Part shown: piece by piece, positions 29,855 through 40,501 of the stretch
How the letters are laid out: each line of letters opens with the position of its first letter
Position numbering within the stretch: the first letter of the stretch is position 1
Assembly: GCF_902506495.1 (NCBI RefSeq)
Contig: NZ_LR733264.1
Coordinates: 1,054,001 to 1,118,000, forward strand
DNA: 64,000 bases
DNA from: Pseudomonas sp. 8O
GTDB lineage: Bacteria > Pseudomonadota > Gammaproteobacteria > Pseudomonadales > Pseudomonadaceae
Direction: 5' to 3'
Program-made: the position numbers and the translations under genes
Notes under the pieces: generated by a model
The model's database searches: none
What the model was told of the DNA's origin: nothing
The model's input: only the letters and a program-made list of their open reading frames with translations

Positions 29855-32800
29855 ATGACTCAACAACCTCGCTCCGAACGCCATACCCAGAACCGAGTGG
29901 TGGCGCTGTTTACCGACAAAGCGCGGCCTGACTGCCTCGGTTACGACTACCTGGGCGAGTGGAGCAAGCGCGGGCACAACCGCAATATTGAAGCTGAGCT
30001 GTTGCAGGCCAACCTGAAGCAGCGCGGTTACAGCGATGTGCAGATATCGGCGGCGCTGCAAAAGCTGATGGCTGCGGCGGATGCCACGGGCATCACGCTG
30101 TATCAGGCCAACCTGCGCACCTATCAGTTGCTGCGTTACGGCGTGCCGGTGCAGGTGGCGGTTGGCCAGGCCCACGAGACGGTGCATCTGGTCGATTGGG
30201 AAAATCCTGACGCTAACCACTTCGCCATCGCCGAAGAAGTGACCTTGCGCGGCGGCCATGAGCGCCGCCCGGATCTGGTGATTTACCTCAATGGCATCGC
30301 CATCGGTGTGCTTGAACTGAAGCGCAGTTCGGTGGATGTGGCCGATGGCATCCATCAACTGATCAGCAACCAGGAGGCAATCTTCAACCTGGGGTTCTTC
30401 AGTACGGTGCAGATGGTGTTTGCCGGCAGCGATTCCCAGGGCTTGCGCTATGGCACTGCCACCACGCGCGCCGAGTTCTTTGTGGAGTGGAAGGCGGACG
30501 GGGTAAAAGCCGAGCCGGTTGAGTTGAATAAGCAGCGGGAGATCCCAGCGAGCTATCACCTTTTGCCTGGGGCAGAACTGGGGCAATCGGGTTATTTGCT
30601 GGATAACCCGTTGGCGCAGATGTGCGAGAAGTCGCGCCTGCTGGATTTGATCCGCAATTTCATCATCTTCGATGCGGGTATCAAAAAGGTGCCGCGTGCC
30701 CATCAATATGCCGCCGTGAAGGCCGCGCAGGAGCGGGTAAGGCGTAAAGAAGGTGGGGTGATTTGGCACACCCAGGGCAGCGGCAAGAGCATCCTGATGG
30801 TGTTGATCGCCAAGTGGCTGCTGGAGCATGACCCGGACGCGCGCATTCTGGTGATTACAGATCGCGATGAGCTGGACAAGCAAATATCCGGGGTGATGCG
30901 CAATGCCGGGATTATCGGCCCTGATTCACCTTCGCCGCGTATCACCTCTCGCGCTGATTTTGTGCAGAAGCTGTCTGCCACTACGCCGCGTTTGCTGTGC
31001 GCGTTGTTGCACAAGTTCGAGCCGGATTTGAGTGTGCCGCCGCCTGCCATGCATGGGCGGTTTTATGTGTTTGTAGACGAGTGCCACCGGACTCAGGGTG
31101 GCGATATGAACAGGCAGATGAAGCAGTGGTTGGCTGGGGCGTTGTTCATTGGCTTTACCGGCACGCCGCTTCTGCGCAAGGACAAACAGACCACGCGCGA
31201 TGTGTTCGGCACCTATATCCACACCTATAAATTCCACGAGGCGGTCGCGGACAAGGTGGTGCTGGATCTGAAGTATGAGGCGCGTGATGTGCCGCAGCGT
31301 TTGACCTCGCGCAAGGCCATCGATGCCTGGTTCGAGCAGCGAACCAAGGGGCTGAACAATTACCAGAAGTCGATCCTGCGTAAGCGTTGGGCCACGATGG
31401 AGGCATTGATGAGTGCTGGTGAGCGCAAGCAGCGCATCATCGCCAGCATCATCGAAGACTTCAGTTTGAAACCTCGGCTGAACAATGACCGGGGGACGGC
31501 CATTCTGGTGGCGGCGAGCATCTACGATGCCTGTCATTACTTTCGCTTGTTTCAAACCACCTTGTTCGGCCCTTATTGCGGCATAGTCACGTCGTATGAG
31601 CCGAACCATAACGCCATCTCCCGTGAACCAGCGCAGAGTGATGAGCGCTACAAGTTCGATACCTACACGCAGTACGTGCTCAAGCAAGGCCAGAGCACGA
31701 CGGCTTACGAGGAAGAGACCAAGCGGCGCTTTATCGAAGAGCCTGCCAATCTCAAGCTGCTGATTGTTGTCAGTAAGCTGCTAACCGGTTTCGACGCGCC
31801 CAGTTGCTCGTATATCTACCTGGATAACGAGCTGCGTGACCACAACCTGTTCCAGGCGATTTGCCGCACCAATCGACTCGACGGTGATGACAAGGACTTT
31901 GGCTATATCGTCGACTTCAAGGAGTTGTTTGGCGATGTGCAGGATGCCATCTCGGTCTACACCTCCGACGAGCTGGATATCGATACGGGCAACGGTGGCA
32001 GCAATAACGTCGAGTTGAAGAACTGGCTGGTTGAGGGCAAGAAGCAACTGGATGCAGCCCGTGAAGCATTGAGTTATCTGTGTGCCCCGGTGGCGCCACC
32101 GCGTGAGGTCGAGCAGTTCATCTATTACTTCTGCGGCATGGCTGCCGATGCCAATGGCCTTGATGAGAGCGAACCGCTGCGGATCGCCTTCTACAAGGCC
32201 GTGGCCTCATTCGTGCGGGCGTTTGCCGACGTTGCGCAGCATCTGACCGAGGCTGGGTACTCGGAGGCTGAAGCGGGTAGGCTGCAGGCTGAAGTGCAGT
32301 TTTATGCCGACGTGCGTGAGGCAATCAAAAGGCATGCGGGTGAGGAGCTGGATATCAAGCCGTTCGAGGCGGATATGCGGCACCTGCTCAACACCTATAT
32401 CCAGGCGGACCCCGCGGATGCTTTAAGCACCGTCGATAACTTCTCGTTGGTTGAGTTGATCGTTCAGACGGGCGTTCACGATGCCATCGCCAGGAAGCTC
32501 AATGCCAAGGGCAAGCTCTCCAAGGATGCGATTGCCGAAGGCATCATCAATAACGTGCGTAAGACCATCATCCGTGAACAATTGACCGACCCAAGGTTCT
32601 ACGAGGGTATGTCGCGTTTGCTGGAGGATCTGATCAAGCAGAGCCGTGATGATGCGGCTGCTTACGAGGAGTTTCTGCGTAAGGCCGAAGCGTTGGTGCG
32701 GCAGATAGCACAGAAGGGCTCGGGTGGTTCTCCTGCGGGCCTTAACGGTCGTCGCGAGGCGACTGTGCTGTTCAACAACCTCGATAGCATTGCCGCGACG

Positions 32801-33007
32801 ACTTTTCAGTGCCCGCACGATGAGGCAGAAAAGGTGCAGTTGGCTTTGGCTATTGATACTGCCATGCGCGGCTCAGCCCCGGCCGCCTGGCGTGGAGACC
32901 CTGCGCGTGAGGCGCAGGTGTTGAATGCGCTGTTCCCGCTGATGGGGCGCGACCGTGAGGCAACCTTGGCCATTTTTGAAATCATCAAGAACCAACCGGG
33001 CTATTGA
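29855..33007 (+). CDS. hsdR: Type I restriction endonuclease/translocase HsdR
   Basis: 1050 residues from the ATG at 29855 ([14 protein letters not shown]), favoured over 29846 because AGGA is 8 nt upstream. The N-terminal PD-(D/E)xK nuclease has [21 protein letters not shown]. The SF2 motor has Walker [12 protein letters not shown], Walker B VFVDECHR and motif III FTGTPL. A motif VI-like region ([12 protein letters not shown]) and a helical C-terminal domain follow. It cuts and translocates DNA lacking HsdM methylation. It ends in TGATG, overlapping the next start. Confidence 0.95.
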   Translation: MTQQPRSERHTQNRVVALFTDKARPDCLGYDYLGEWSKRGHNRNIEAELLQANLKQRGYSDVQISAALQKLMAAADATGITLYQANLRTYQLLRYGVPVQVAVGQAHETVHLVDWENPDANHFAIAEEVTLRGGHERRPDLVIYLNGIAIGVLELKRSSVDVADGIHQLISNQEAIFNLGFFSTVQMVFAGSDSQGLRYGTATTRAEFFVEWKADGVKAEPVELNKQREIPASYHLLPGAELGQSGYLLDNPLAQMCEKSRLLDLIRNFIIFDAGIKKVPRAHQYAAVKAAQERVRRKEGGVIWHTQGSGKSILMVLIAKWLLEHDPDARILVITDRDELDKQISGVMRNAGIIGPDSPSPRITSRADFVQKLSATTPRLLCALLHKFEPDLSVPPPAMHGRFYVFVDECHRTQGGDMNRQMKQWLAGALFIGFTGTPLLRKDKQTTRDVFGTYIHTYKFHEAVADKVVLDLKYEARDVPQRLTSRKAIDAWFEQRTKGLNNYQKSILRKRWATMEALMSAGERKQRIIASIIEDFSLKPRLNNDRGTAILVAASIYDACHYFRLFQTTLFGPYCGIVTSYEPNHNAISREPAQSDERYKFDTYTQYVLKQGQSTTAYEEETKRRFIEEPANLKLLIVVSKLLTGFDAPSCSYIYLDNELRDHNLFQAICRTNRLDGDDKDFGYIVDFKELFGDVQDAISVYTSDELDIDTGNGGSNNVELKNWLVEGKKQLDAAREALSYLCAPVAPPREVEQFIYYFCGMAADANGLDESEPLRIAFYKAVASFVRAFADVAQHLTEAGYSEAEAGRLQAEVQFYADVREAIKRHAGEELDIKPFEADMRHLLNTYIQADPADALSTVDNFSLVELIVQTGVHDAIARKLNAKGKLSKDAIAEGIINNVRKTIIREQLTDPRFYEGMSRLLEDLIKQSRDDAAAYEEFLRKAEALVRQIAQKGSGGSPAGLNGRREATVLFNNLDSIAATTFQCPHDEAEKVQLALAIDTAMRGSAPAAWRGDPAREAQVLNALFPLMGRDREATLAIFEIIKNQPGY

Positions 33008-33720
33008 TGCACGAGATAATTGAGCTGGGCGATATTTCCATTTCGGTGACACGCAAGGACATCAAGAATGTTCACCTGACGGTGCACCCGCCGCAGGGCC
33101 GGGTCACGCTAGTTGCCCCAACCAGTACGCGGCTTGAGGTGGCACGGGCTTACGCAATTTCAAAACTCGGCTGGATTCGTGATCAGCAAAGTAAATTGGA
33201 CGCACAGGCTCGCGAGGAGCCGCGCCAGTTCGTGGAGAGAGAAAGCCACTACATCTGGGGGCGACGCTACCTGATGGTGGTGAAGTACCAAGATGCCAAG
33301 CCAGCGGTGAAGCTCGACCACAAACGCATCACCTTAACGGTGCGCCCCGGTAGCGACACGCTTAAACGCGCAGAGGTGATGCATGCATGGCACAAGCAAC
33401 AGTTGCATGCCGTGGTGCCTACGCTGATCAGCAAGTGGGAGCGCAAGCTGAAGGTCAAGGTGACGGGGTATTACCTGCAACGCATGAAGACCAAGTGGGG
33501 GAGCTGTAACCATCGCGCCGGCAATATTCGCTTGAACACTGAGCTGATCAAGAAGCCGAAAGATCTTCTTGAATACGTGATCGTTCACGAGATGGTGCAT
33601 CTGCTGGAGCCTACCCATAGCGAGCGTTTCATCTCCATCCTCACCGAGCATTACCCAACCTGGCGCGAGGCGCGTGCTGAGCTAAATGAGCTGCCACTGG
33701 CTGCGGAGGTTTGGAGATAA
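33007..33720 (+). CDS. YgjP-like M48 family metallopeptidase
   Basis: 237 residues from the ATG at 33007. The zinc motif HEMVH in VIVHEMVHLLEPTHSERF is clear, with the third ligand expected downstream in the THSERF region. MKTKWGSCNHRAGNIRLN is the diagnostic YgjP/WLM segment. The gene is translationally coupled to hsdR (TGATG). Such peptidases often follow hsdR in type I operons; their role is unknown, possibly control of subunit stability. Confidence 0.88.
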   Translation: MHEIIELGDISISVTRKDIKNVHLTVHPPQGRVTLVAPTSTRLEVARAYAISKLGWIRDQQSKLDAQAREEPRQFVERESHYIWGRRYLMVVKYQDAKPAVKLDHKRITLTVRPGSDTLKRAEVMHAWHKQQLHAVVPTLISKWERKLKVKVTGYYLQRMKTKWGSCNHRAGNIRLNTELIKKPKDLLEYVIVHEMVHLLEPTHSERFISILTEHYPTWREARAELNELPLAAEVWR

Positions 33721-33802
33721 GCCATTTGGCATATCTCCAGTAGCCTGCTGCATAAGACGATGAAGAGCTTTAAATGTTTTAGTTGTATGACGGTATCGGT
33801 CA

Positions 33803-34162
33803 GTAGTAAGCGGCGCTGCTTCGGATCACCATCTGCCGATCCTGACGGTGATGCATCGACCAACCGACCACCAGCTTGCTGTACAGTTCGAGTACCACGC
33901 ATAGGAAGAGTTTGCCTTCCAGTGTGGCTATTTCCGTGATGTCCGTGCCCCACTTGCGCTCCGGTTCCTGCGCGCTGAAATCGCGCTCCAGCAGGTTTTT
34001 CACGCCTGCTGGACGCCCGCTGGCGACTCTTCCAAAGCCACGCCTCTTCCGGCGTGGCCAGCCTTGAATTCGCTCAGTTGCCATCAGGCGAGCAACGCGG
34101 TTCAGGCTGACGGTTTCGCCCTCGTCGAGCAGATCCTCGTGCATCCGGGGCGCTCCGATCAC
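33803..34162 (-). pseudogene. IS3-family transposase (OrfB) fragment
   Basis: The minus strand reads [15 protein letters not shown]..., [19 protein letters not shown] and [22 protein letters not shown], the start of the DDE integrase core with its first Asp. It is cut off before the second Asp and lacks the N-terminal part and both IS ends. It is a dead remnant between the restriction and toxin-antitoxin operons. Confidence 0.85.
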
Positions 34163-34186
34163 CCTTTAGGACAGTGTGGGCTGCCT

Positions 34187-34456
34187 CTATTGATTGCGTG
34201 TCTTCGGTACAATTCCGACTTGCATCCCAAATGGATTGAACACGCTGTTCAGGGTCTGCACGGTTGGATTTGACTCGTCATGCTCCAGCTGACGAAGGGC
34301 ACGCAGGGATAGTTTGCACATCTGCGCGAAACGGGCCTGCTGCAACCCGGTGATTTCTTTCCGCAACTTGCGCACAGCCTGGCCGATGCTCAACTCGCCC
34401 GACGCCAGTTGGGTCTGTATTTCGTTCAGAATACGGTTGCGCTCGATGATGTCCAC
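34187..34456 (-). CDS. hipB: HipB-type antitoxin, XRE-family repressor
   Basis: 89 residues from a GTG at 34456, placed directly after the hipA stop (TAAGTG). A helix-turn-helix is seen in LQQARFAQMCKLSLRALRQLEHDESNPTVQTLNSVF. The family binds HipA and represses the operon. Here it is the second gene, the reverse of the E. coli order. It probably binds the three palindromes upstream of hipA. Confidence 0.85.
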   Translation of the reverse strand: MDIIERNRILNEIQTQLASGELSIGQAVRKLRKEITGLQQARFAQMCKLSLRALRQLEHDESNPTVQTLNSVFNPFGMQVGIVPKTRNQ

Positions 34457-35782
34457 TTAGACAAGCCCCCATCTGCTGAGTCGCTGCTGGAGGTTTCGCA
34501 GCGCAATACGCGGATGATTCATGGTGGAATTTGGTAGCCCCTGATCGCTCAGTAGGTCGGGAAGGGCGAGGAAGCTGTGCGCTGCGCCTCTGAGCCTTTC
34601 ATATAGAACATCTGCGTCGGTCAATTGCCCTAGTGCTGCGCAGGCTTGGCGCCAGTTGACCTCGCCGGCGACCTCTATAGGTTGAGGCCATTTTGTGGTG
34701 CGAGTGATGCCCTCATCATCCATCACCATGGGGGCAAGGTCGTAGACGGGGGCAAGTTTCAGGCCCGTGCTGTTTCGCAAAATTGACGTATTGCGGCCAT
34801 GGTTGTCCGAATTGCCAAGGATCTGGTTGAGCAAGTCGCGCTGTAGATACTCATAGATCATGTCGCCAACTTGCGCGCCTTGTCCCGTCTGCTGCCACAG
34901 CCTGGCCAGGTGCTTCAGAGCGTCGGTATGCAGCAGGTAACTGCCCGGCACTGTCACTCCTGCCAGTGAGTAAAGGGACTCCATGGCGCTGCGCTCCACA
35001 CCGGCGTCACTAAGATGGCGGTCAAAACGTCGCATCCACAGGCTAGGTTTACGGCCTTCCTCCAGAGCCAGGCCTTCGGCAGGTACAGTATCCAGGCCAA
35101 GCTGCTGAATGGCTCTGTAGAAGCAGAACTCGCTACGCAGGATGTCTTGGTCGGTCTGTCTAGCCTGATTTCGCGCAAATTTCACAAACCAGTGGCAGGT
35201 CGCATAGGCATCCGGCAGAGCCGCATCTGGGTGCAAGGCACCTTCTCGGTCTTCAGTCAGCAACAGTTTGGGCGCTTCGCCACCCGCACCAGTGGCTCCG
35301 CCGATAGCCGCACCTTGCTCGTAGGCGTATTCCAGGAAGCGCGAGTCGCGGTTGATTACATCTTCGCGAGAGAAACCCAGCAGCGGACTTCCTTGAAGTG
35401 CTAGTGCCGCCTCCTTGATACGCAGGTTGCCCACTGGCGCCGGAGCGCACCGGCTCAACAGAAATAGGTCCAGTTCCAGATTCTCGGGTTTCTGTTCGCC
35501 CAAACGCTGGAGTAGGAAACGGCGTGCGGCGCCTGCGGGTACTATGTCGTGCAGGAACGCGGGAGCAGCGGTACCCCGATAGGAGTCCCAACCCAATGGC
35601 ACTGTGGCGCTAACTGCATGCTCAAGGCGGCTGCCGATGTGCTCCAGCGTCTCAAGCAAATATGTTTGTTCATAGCCAAAAGAACACACCCCTGTCAGGC
35701 CTGCCTCGGGCTGCTCGAAGTTGAGGTGCATGGCGTCATGCCAGGCATGGCCGCTGTACAGTTGCAGGGTGAGAGAGTGCAT
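34457..35782 (-). CDS. hipA: HipA-type serine/threonine kinase toxin
   Basis: 441 residues. The catalytic loop is NQILGNSDNHGRNTSIL and the metal-binding motif APVYDLAPM follows, as in HipA kinases. An N-terminal Couple_hipA-like domain precedes the kinase, and a glycine-rich ATP region (IGGATGAGGEAPKLLL) is present. HipA toxins phosphorylate aminoacyl-tRNA synthetases (GltX in E. coli) and slow growth; the target here is unknown. It is first in the operon, with three operator-like palindromes ahead of it. Confidence 0.88.
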   Translation of the reverse strand: MHSLTLQLYSGHAWHDAMHLNFEQPEAGLTGVCSFGYEQTYLLETLEHIGSRLEHAVSATVPLGWDSYRGTAAPAFLHDIVPAGAARRFLLQRLGEQKPENLELDLFLLSRCAPAPVGNLRIKEAALALQGSPLLGFSREDVINRDSRFLEYAYEQGAAIGGATGAGGEAPKLLLTEDREGALHPDAALPDAYATCHWFVKFARNQARQTDQDILRSEFCFYRAIQQLGLDTVPAEGLALEEGRKPSLWMRRFDRHLSDAGVERSAMESLYSLAGVTVPGSYLLHTDALKHLARLWQQTGQGAQVGDMIYEYLQRDLLNQILGNSDNHGRNTSILRNSTGLKLAPVYDLAPMVMDDEGITRTTKWPQPIEVAGEVNWRQACAALGQLTDADVLYERLRGAAHSFLALPDLLSDQGLPNSTMNHPRIALRNLQQRLSRWGLV

Positions 35783-35791
35783 GTTGGCTCC

Positions 35792-35889
35792 GGCACTTTA
35801 ATGCCTTTAAAGCTACTGGTTGTCACAGGTAAAGGCAATAAAATGCCGTAAATTACTCCGAACGTAGATTTTAAGGGCACTTTAGTGCC
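35792..35889 (-). promoter_or_regulatory. Three evenly spaced palindromic operators upstream of hipA
   Basis: GGCACTTTAATGCC (35792-35805), GGCAATAAAATGCC (35834-35847) and GGCACTTTAGTGCC (35876-35889) share the form GGCAnTwwAnTGCC. Their centres are exactly 42 bp apart, four DNA turns. They are the likely HipB sites for autorepression. Confidence 0.75.
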
Positions 35890-35961
35890 GATTTGCGGGG
35901 CTGATCAATGGCGATTTTCATGTTTGATCGCGATGGCTGGCTTGTGACAAGGCGTCCAATC

Positions 35962-36189
35962 TCAAGAGCTGGATTCCGTGTTGGCCCTCCGGAACACCCG
36001 ATCCCTCGCCATGAATGCCTCCAGCATGTGCGGGATGAGCGTCAGGGCGTCGACTTTTTCACCATAGGTTTGCGAGTGCAGCGCCGCGTATCGCTCGAGG
36101 TCGGCCTTCAGGATGGCGGGCCAGGTGAAGGTCAGCTTAAGGTTTTCGGTTTTCGGCGACGGGCCGAGGCGTAGCTTGGTCATGCTCAT
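35962..36189 (-). CDS. DUF2274 protein of conjugative trb operons
   Basis: 75 residues, MSMTKLRLGPSPKTENLKLTF..., the small gene that normally follows trbI in conjugative elements. A good ribosome site (GAGGAGCC) precedes it and its start overlaps the trbI stop (ATGA). It appears intact but is stranded without the rest of the transfer operon. Confidence 0.75.
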   Translation of the reverse strand: MSMTKLRLGPSPKTENLKLTFTWPAILKADLERYAALHSQTYGEKVDALTLIPHMLEAFMARDRVFRRANTESSS

Positions 36190-36650
36190 GGCTGGCTCCT
36201 CTGGTGGATGGAGAAAGGCTGATAGGGGCGCAGCACCAGATCGCGGTTGACGATCACGCGTAACGGCAGGCCAGGGCGATGATGACGCGGTCGCCGTCGG
36301 TGCGGTTGGCCGGTGCCGCCAACTCGGCACCGATACCCAGAAGACTTGTCATGGCCGCGCCGGCGCCGGCGCCGGCGCCGATCCGATCCCAGTGCCAGTC
36401 GATGCCATCCTCGAGACCGGCGTACCCCGCAGCGTCGGTACGGACCAGGTTGTCGAGCTGGAAAGATGAGGTATCTGGCAAGATCACCCGCTGCCACACC
36501 ACCTGCACGCGGTTTTGTCCGTAGTTCACCTGGTTGTTGTAGCGGCCCAGCAGGCGGGCGCCTTGGGGGATCAACACGTGTTCACCTGTGGCGCTGTCGT
36601 AGACCGGTTCAGTTACCGTAGCGATAACGTCGCCAGGTAGATCCGACGTA
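36186..36650 (-). pseudogene. trbI fragment (conjugal transfer protein)
   Basis: SDLPGDVIATVTEPVYD, IPQGARLLGRYNNQV, VVWQRVILPDTSS and AGYAGLEDGIDWHWDR match the C-terminal half of TrbI. The N-terminal half is missing, and roughly forty codons before RVIVNRDLVLRPYQPF are deleted with a frame change. Upstream, the sequence is fused to a hipA remnant at about 36650. Confidence 0.8.
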
Positions 36651-37034
36651 TACCTCCGGGACTCCTGATAGAGCTGGGCCAGGTCAATATCATCTTCACC
36701 GGTGGCGTGCTCAAGTACCGGGCGATATTCCAGTGCACCCATACCCCTGTCTGCCATGTAAGCCAGCCGATCGAGCGAGGAAATAACGATCCATTAGCAG
36801 CATGCCCCATCCGTCCGAGAGGGAGTCGACAAGCGCGCCTGGCAGGCCTGCGAAAAGGACTGGATCAGCAGCTTTCTGGGGTTGGGTTGTGAAGTCCATG
36901 TCCAGGGGGCGACAGATTGAAGCCTTGCGCTACCCACTGTGGGTGATAGGCAAAGTAGATACCCTGTCGACTGGCCACCAGCTCCCGACCGGTGTGCCGG
37001 CGAGCAATACCTCTACGGTGTTGATGGATTTCAT
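36650..37034 (-). pseudogene. Second hipA gene, frameshifted N-terminal remnant
   Basis: Successive frames on the minus strand read MKSINTVEVLLAGTPVG, then ELVASRQGIYFAYHPQWV, DPVLFAGLPGALVDSLSDGW, GMLLMDRYF and finally ADRGMGALEYRPVLEHATGE. These are HipA N-terminal segments broken by at least three frameshifts. It is unrelated in detail to the intact hipA at 34457 and ends where trbI sequence begins. Confidence 0.7.
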
Positions 37035-37160
37035 TGGCGTCCCCGGGTACGTCCTGTTTGTTTGATTTCTTCAAGCGAGACAGGTCGTTCATGCTTGAAC
37101 AGTTCAGCGAGTTGGCGTGTGGCACCAAGTGCTGTAGCGATGAGCACCAGATAAATCCTT
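37031..37160 (-). pseudogene. Antitoxin-like C-terminal fragment
   Basis: About 40 residues (LVLIATALGATRQLAELFKH, EEIKQTGRTRGRQ) end in a TGA overlapping the ATG of the hipA remnant (ATGA), the usual hipB-hipA coupling. An in-frame stop shortly upstream shows the 5' part is gone. Confidence 0.5.
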
Positions 37161-37179
37161 TAGTGGCTCAAATATGATC

Positions 37180-37690
37180 CTTTGTCTTTTGCTGGCCTAG
37201 ATTGATCCAGGGCGGAGGTCGCTTGCCCTGATCTTCCTGCCCAAGCGGATTGCGCTGTCATAAGTCTGTTCCAGTCATCAATCCGCATGTGGGCAATCGC
37301 TGGCAGTTGCAATGGGAATACGGACAGCGGCCTGCCTCGCTGTTCATACGCCATGTCGAGTGCCTTGCTCACTGGCTCTGCATCCGGCTTGGCGGAAAGC
37401 ACCCAGCTGACTGCTCACCTTGTATGCAGCTCCAGCACCGCCGCCAAATAATGTCAGCGGCCTTGTGCCCGGATCTAAGTGATGTCGCCGCACCACACCT
37501 GGTTGGGTCGTTCGGTGCTGAGCTCGCGGTTCAACCGGTCAGGGATATCTGGCCGCTCAACCTTGGCCTGCTTGTAAACGTGTGTTGCGGTACCGCAGAG
37601 CTGACTGTTTTTCAGAGTTTTCTCATAGTGTGATGTAGACAATTGCCTCAGCCTATTGAAATCACCTATAGGCAATTGACCATGCTCCAT
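37180..37690 (-). pseudogene. Degenerate IS3-family transposase remnant
   Basis: The minus strand gives HVYKQAKVERPDIPDRLNRE and RPNQVWCGDIT, then after frame breaks SAKPDAEPVSKALDMAYEQR. These are pieces of an IS3-type OrfB different from the one at 33.8 kb. Several frameshifts and stops make it inactive. It abuts the start of the sensor kinase gene. Confidence 0.75.
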
Positions 37691-40501
37691 GAAGACTCTC
37701 TCTCGACGCCGAACGCCGCGCGCAAGCTGCTGCGTCTATTGGCCTGTTCGGTAATCGTGTGCCTTGTCTTTGCTTGCGGCATGTTCTTTACGGCCGTCTT
37801 TAATCATGAGATCTCGCAGCTGCGCAGGCAGATGAATGCGGCCATGTATGAAGCACAGGCCTATATCAATTCCCGTGAACTGTTGCTTGAGCATATCAGT
37901 CGTGACGTCACGCACAGTGCCTATACAGTGCGCGCTGATCCAATACCGCGAGGGCTTCACGACAGGCAGGCGCATTTCGTTCTGGGTGATTCATCGTCTC
38001 CCATGCGTCTGACCCTGGCTGCCGAAGACCTGCAGGAGCTCGAGGATCGGCGTATGAACTTGATCTACGTAGCCTATGCCGGTGAGCACCTTAAAGCCTG
38101 GCGGTTGGTCGGCCCGTCGGCCAAGGCTGCGGCCGTGCCGCCGGGTGTCATGGCGCTTCTCGCTCAGGCCGGAACCGAGAGGGAGGAGCTGCATGTCCGA
38201 TGGTTGAGCGATCCGGCGGACTTGCAGTCACGGCAGTATCTTTTCTCACGCGTGGAGCTCGAAGGAAAAAAAGGTTGGCTGGGCGCCGAGATCTTCGCGG
38301 CAGACATCAGCGCTGCGTTCAACTCGACCTCGGCGGGGCATTATCTGTTGCTTGACCAGCAACACCGAATCGTTCTCGGGAGTTCCGTATCTGCCGGCCT
38401 GGTCGCGGCTTTGCGTCAGGTCTGGGATCATGACAACTTCGCTTTCGTCGGAGCAGGCTGGTTTCCCAGTCATGTGGCCCTGCTCAAGCACCTGGGTAGC
38501 TCCAACTGGTCGCTGATCTATTACGTGGATTTGCCCCAGCTTCTGCTGCCGCTTCTGCCGCAACTGTTCATCTGCGCGCTGCTGCTGATCATCGGTGGCT
38601 TGTTTGTCTGGTGGTTGTACTGGCGTATCAATCAACGTGTGATCGAGCCGGCGCAGCAGCGCCTGGTGGCGTTGGTCGAGAACGAAAGCTTCTTGCGCGT
38701 GATGATCCAGACGCTGCCGATGGCGGTCTGCGTCCTGCGTCGGCGCGATGCCAGCGTGGTGATGGAGAACCGTCTGGCGAACACTTGGCTGGGGGGAGGC
38801 GAAGCGCGCAAGCTGTGGAGTCTGGAGTGGCTCGAGCGTACGTTCGAGAATGGCGATGATGGCGGTTTTACCGAGATCAAGACGGCCAGCGGTATGCACC
38901 TCTATCTCTGCTACACGGCGGCGCGCTACAAGGATGAGGAGGTGCTGTGCTGCGCCTTCAGTGATATCAGCGCCCGCAAGCACACCGAGGAGGCACTGGC
39001 AGAGGCCAAGCGTCTTTCCGATGCGGCCAATGAGGCCAAGACGCTGTTTCTGGCGACCATGAGCCATGAAATTCGTACCCCCTTGTACGGGGTTCTCGGT
39101 ACGCTCGAGCTGCTCGGCCGAACCGCACTGGATCACCAGCAAGCGGGTTATCTGCGGGCCATCGGACGCTCGTCGTCGACGTTGCTGCAGTTGATCAGCG
39201 ATGTACTCGACGTGTCCAAGATCGAGGCCGGACAACTGGGCCTCGAGCTGACCGAATTTTCCCCTACGGAGCTGGCACTCAACTCGGTGCAGGCGTACGC
39301 AGCAGCAGCGCGGGCGAAGGGCGTACAGCTTTACGCCTGCTGCGATGCCAAATTACCCGAGCGCATGATCGGCGATGCAGTTCGTATCCGGCAGATTCTC
39401 AACAACCTGCTCAGCAACGCGGTCAAGTTCACTGATAATGGTCGCATCGTCATGCGCGTCTGGGCGGAAGAAGGCCTGAAGGCCGAGCCGAGACGCCTGT
39501 ACTGGCAGGTCGTGGATACGGGTATCGGTATTTCTCGCGAGGTGCAGGAGCATCTTTTTGACCCGTTCTATCAGGTTGCGGGACAGGCTCGGATGGCCGG
39601 AGGGACGGGGCTCGGGCTGTCGATCTGCAAGCGTCTGTGCGATCTGATGCAGGGAGAGCTGCGGGTGGTGAGCGACACCGGTCTGGGTAGCAGCTTCCTC
39701 CTCGAACTGCCGATGCAGCCGGTCACGCAGCAGCCTGTCGAGCGCAAGCTGCGTGCCACTCAGGTCTTGGTTCACACTCCGGTTCGCGAACTGTCCGAGT
39801 CGATATGTGGCTGGATAAATCGCTGGGGCGCGAGGGCGCAGATCATTTCTCCCGATCAAACGTTCGATGAGGACGCGAGGGCGATTCTGATGGAGTTGCG
39901 CTTCAGTTCCGCCGAGCGCAAACCCTTCCCGAGCTGGAAGGGTTTACGGGTTGTGGTATCTGATCTTGGCGGTGACCATCCTCGCCAGGAAAATAATGAA
40001 TGGCACGTGGGGCGCTTCAACCTGCTCTGTATCCACGAGGCCATCGGCAGGGCTCAAGGCCTGCAGGGTATCTCCTCCAGCAGTGTCATTGATGAGTCCC
40101 GGGAGGAGGCGCTGGGGTTGCGCGTGCTGGTCGTCGAGGACAACCCGATCAATCAGTTGATCCTGCGCGATCAACTCGTCAGCCTGGGTTGCGACGTTGA
40201 TATGGTCAGCGATGGAAAGCGGGCCCTCCATCGCTGGCAGGAAGGCGTTTTCGATGTTGTGCTCACTGACGTCAACATGCCCAACATGAGTGGATACGAG
40301 TTGGCCTCCACTTTGCGTCAGATGGGCTGTAACACTCCGATCATCGGGGCGTCGGCCAACGCCATGAACAATGAAAGCGAGCGCTGCCTGGAGGCGGGTA
40401 TGGACATGTTTCTACTCAAACCTCTGGAACTGCAGACGCTGCGCTACAGCCTTAGCCGTTTACCAAATGAGTCCACTACATGCGCCTACACCAAATCCTA
40501 G
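37682..40501 (+). CDS. pvrS: PvrS-like hybrid sensor histidine kinase
   Basis: 939 residues from the ATG at 37682. TM1 is about residues 16-40 ([20 protein letters not shown]), followed by a periplasmic sensor domain and TM2 at about 287-314. A PAS-like linker comes next, then HisKA with His462 in [11 protein letters not shown]. HATPase_c ([19 protein letters not shown]), a degenerate receiver-like stretch, and a true receiver ([11 protein letters not shown], Asp863 in LTDVNMPN) follow. It has no Hpt, so a phosphotransfer partner is needed, perhaps the Hpt of the second kinase. It overlaps the next gene by 22 bp. The name follows the gene order of PAPI-1. Confidence 0.82.
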   Translation: MLHEDSLSTPNAARKLLRLLACSVIVCLVFACGMFFTAVFNHEISQLRRQMNAAMYEAQAYINSRELLLEHISRDVTHSAYTVRADPIPRGLHDRQAHFVLGDSSSPMRLTLAAEDLQELEDRRMNLIYVAYAGEHLKAWRLVGPSAKAAAVPPGVMALLAQAGTEREELHVRWLSDPADLQSRQYLFSRVELEGKKGWLGAEIFAADISAAFNSTSAGHYLLLDQQHRIVLGSSVSAGLVAALRQVWDHDNFAFVGAGWFPSHVALLKHLGSSNWSLIYYVDLPQLLLPLLPQLFICALLLIIGGLFVWWLYWRINQRVIEPAQQRLVALVENESFLRVMIQTLPMAVCVLRRRDASVVMENRLANTWLGGGEARKLWSLEWLERTFENGDDGGFTEIKTASGMHLYLCYTAARYKDEEVLCCAFSDISARKHTEEALAEAKRLSDAANEAKTLFLATMSHEIRTPLYGVLGTLELLGRTALDHQQAGYLRAIGRSSSTLLQLISDVLDVSKIEAGQLGLELTEFSPTELALNSVQAYAAAARAKGVQLYACCDAKLPERMIGDAVRIRQILNNLLSNAVKFTDNGRIVMRVWAEEGLKAEPRRLYWQVVDTGIGISREVQEHLFDPFYQVAGQARMAGGTGLGLSICKRLCDLMQGELRVVSDTGLGSSFLLELPMQPVTQQPVERKLRATQVLVHTPVRELSESICGWINRWGARAQIISPDQTFDEDARAILMELRFSSAERKPFPSWKGLRVVVSDLGGDHPRQENNEWHVGRFNLLCIHEAIGRAQGLQGISSSSVIDESREEALGLRVLVVEDNPINQLILRDQLVSLGCDVDMVSDGKRALHRWQEGVFDVVLTDVNMPNMSGYELASTLRQMGCNTPIIGASANAMNNESERCLEAGMDMFLLKPLELQTLRYSLSRLPNESTTCAYTKS

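Noticed and set aside
35792..35889. CRISPR-like array because of regular spacing
   Set aside because: Only three 14-bp palindromes, no repeat longer than that and no cas genes; operators fit better. No CRISPR array was seen anywhere.
22368..37690. Integrative element with att direct repeats at tRNA-Pro
   Set aside because: No integrase gene and no second copy of the tRNA 3' end were found in the window, so a bounded mobile element cannot be claimed.
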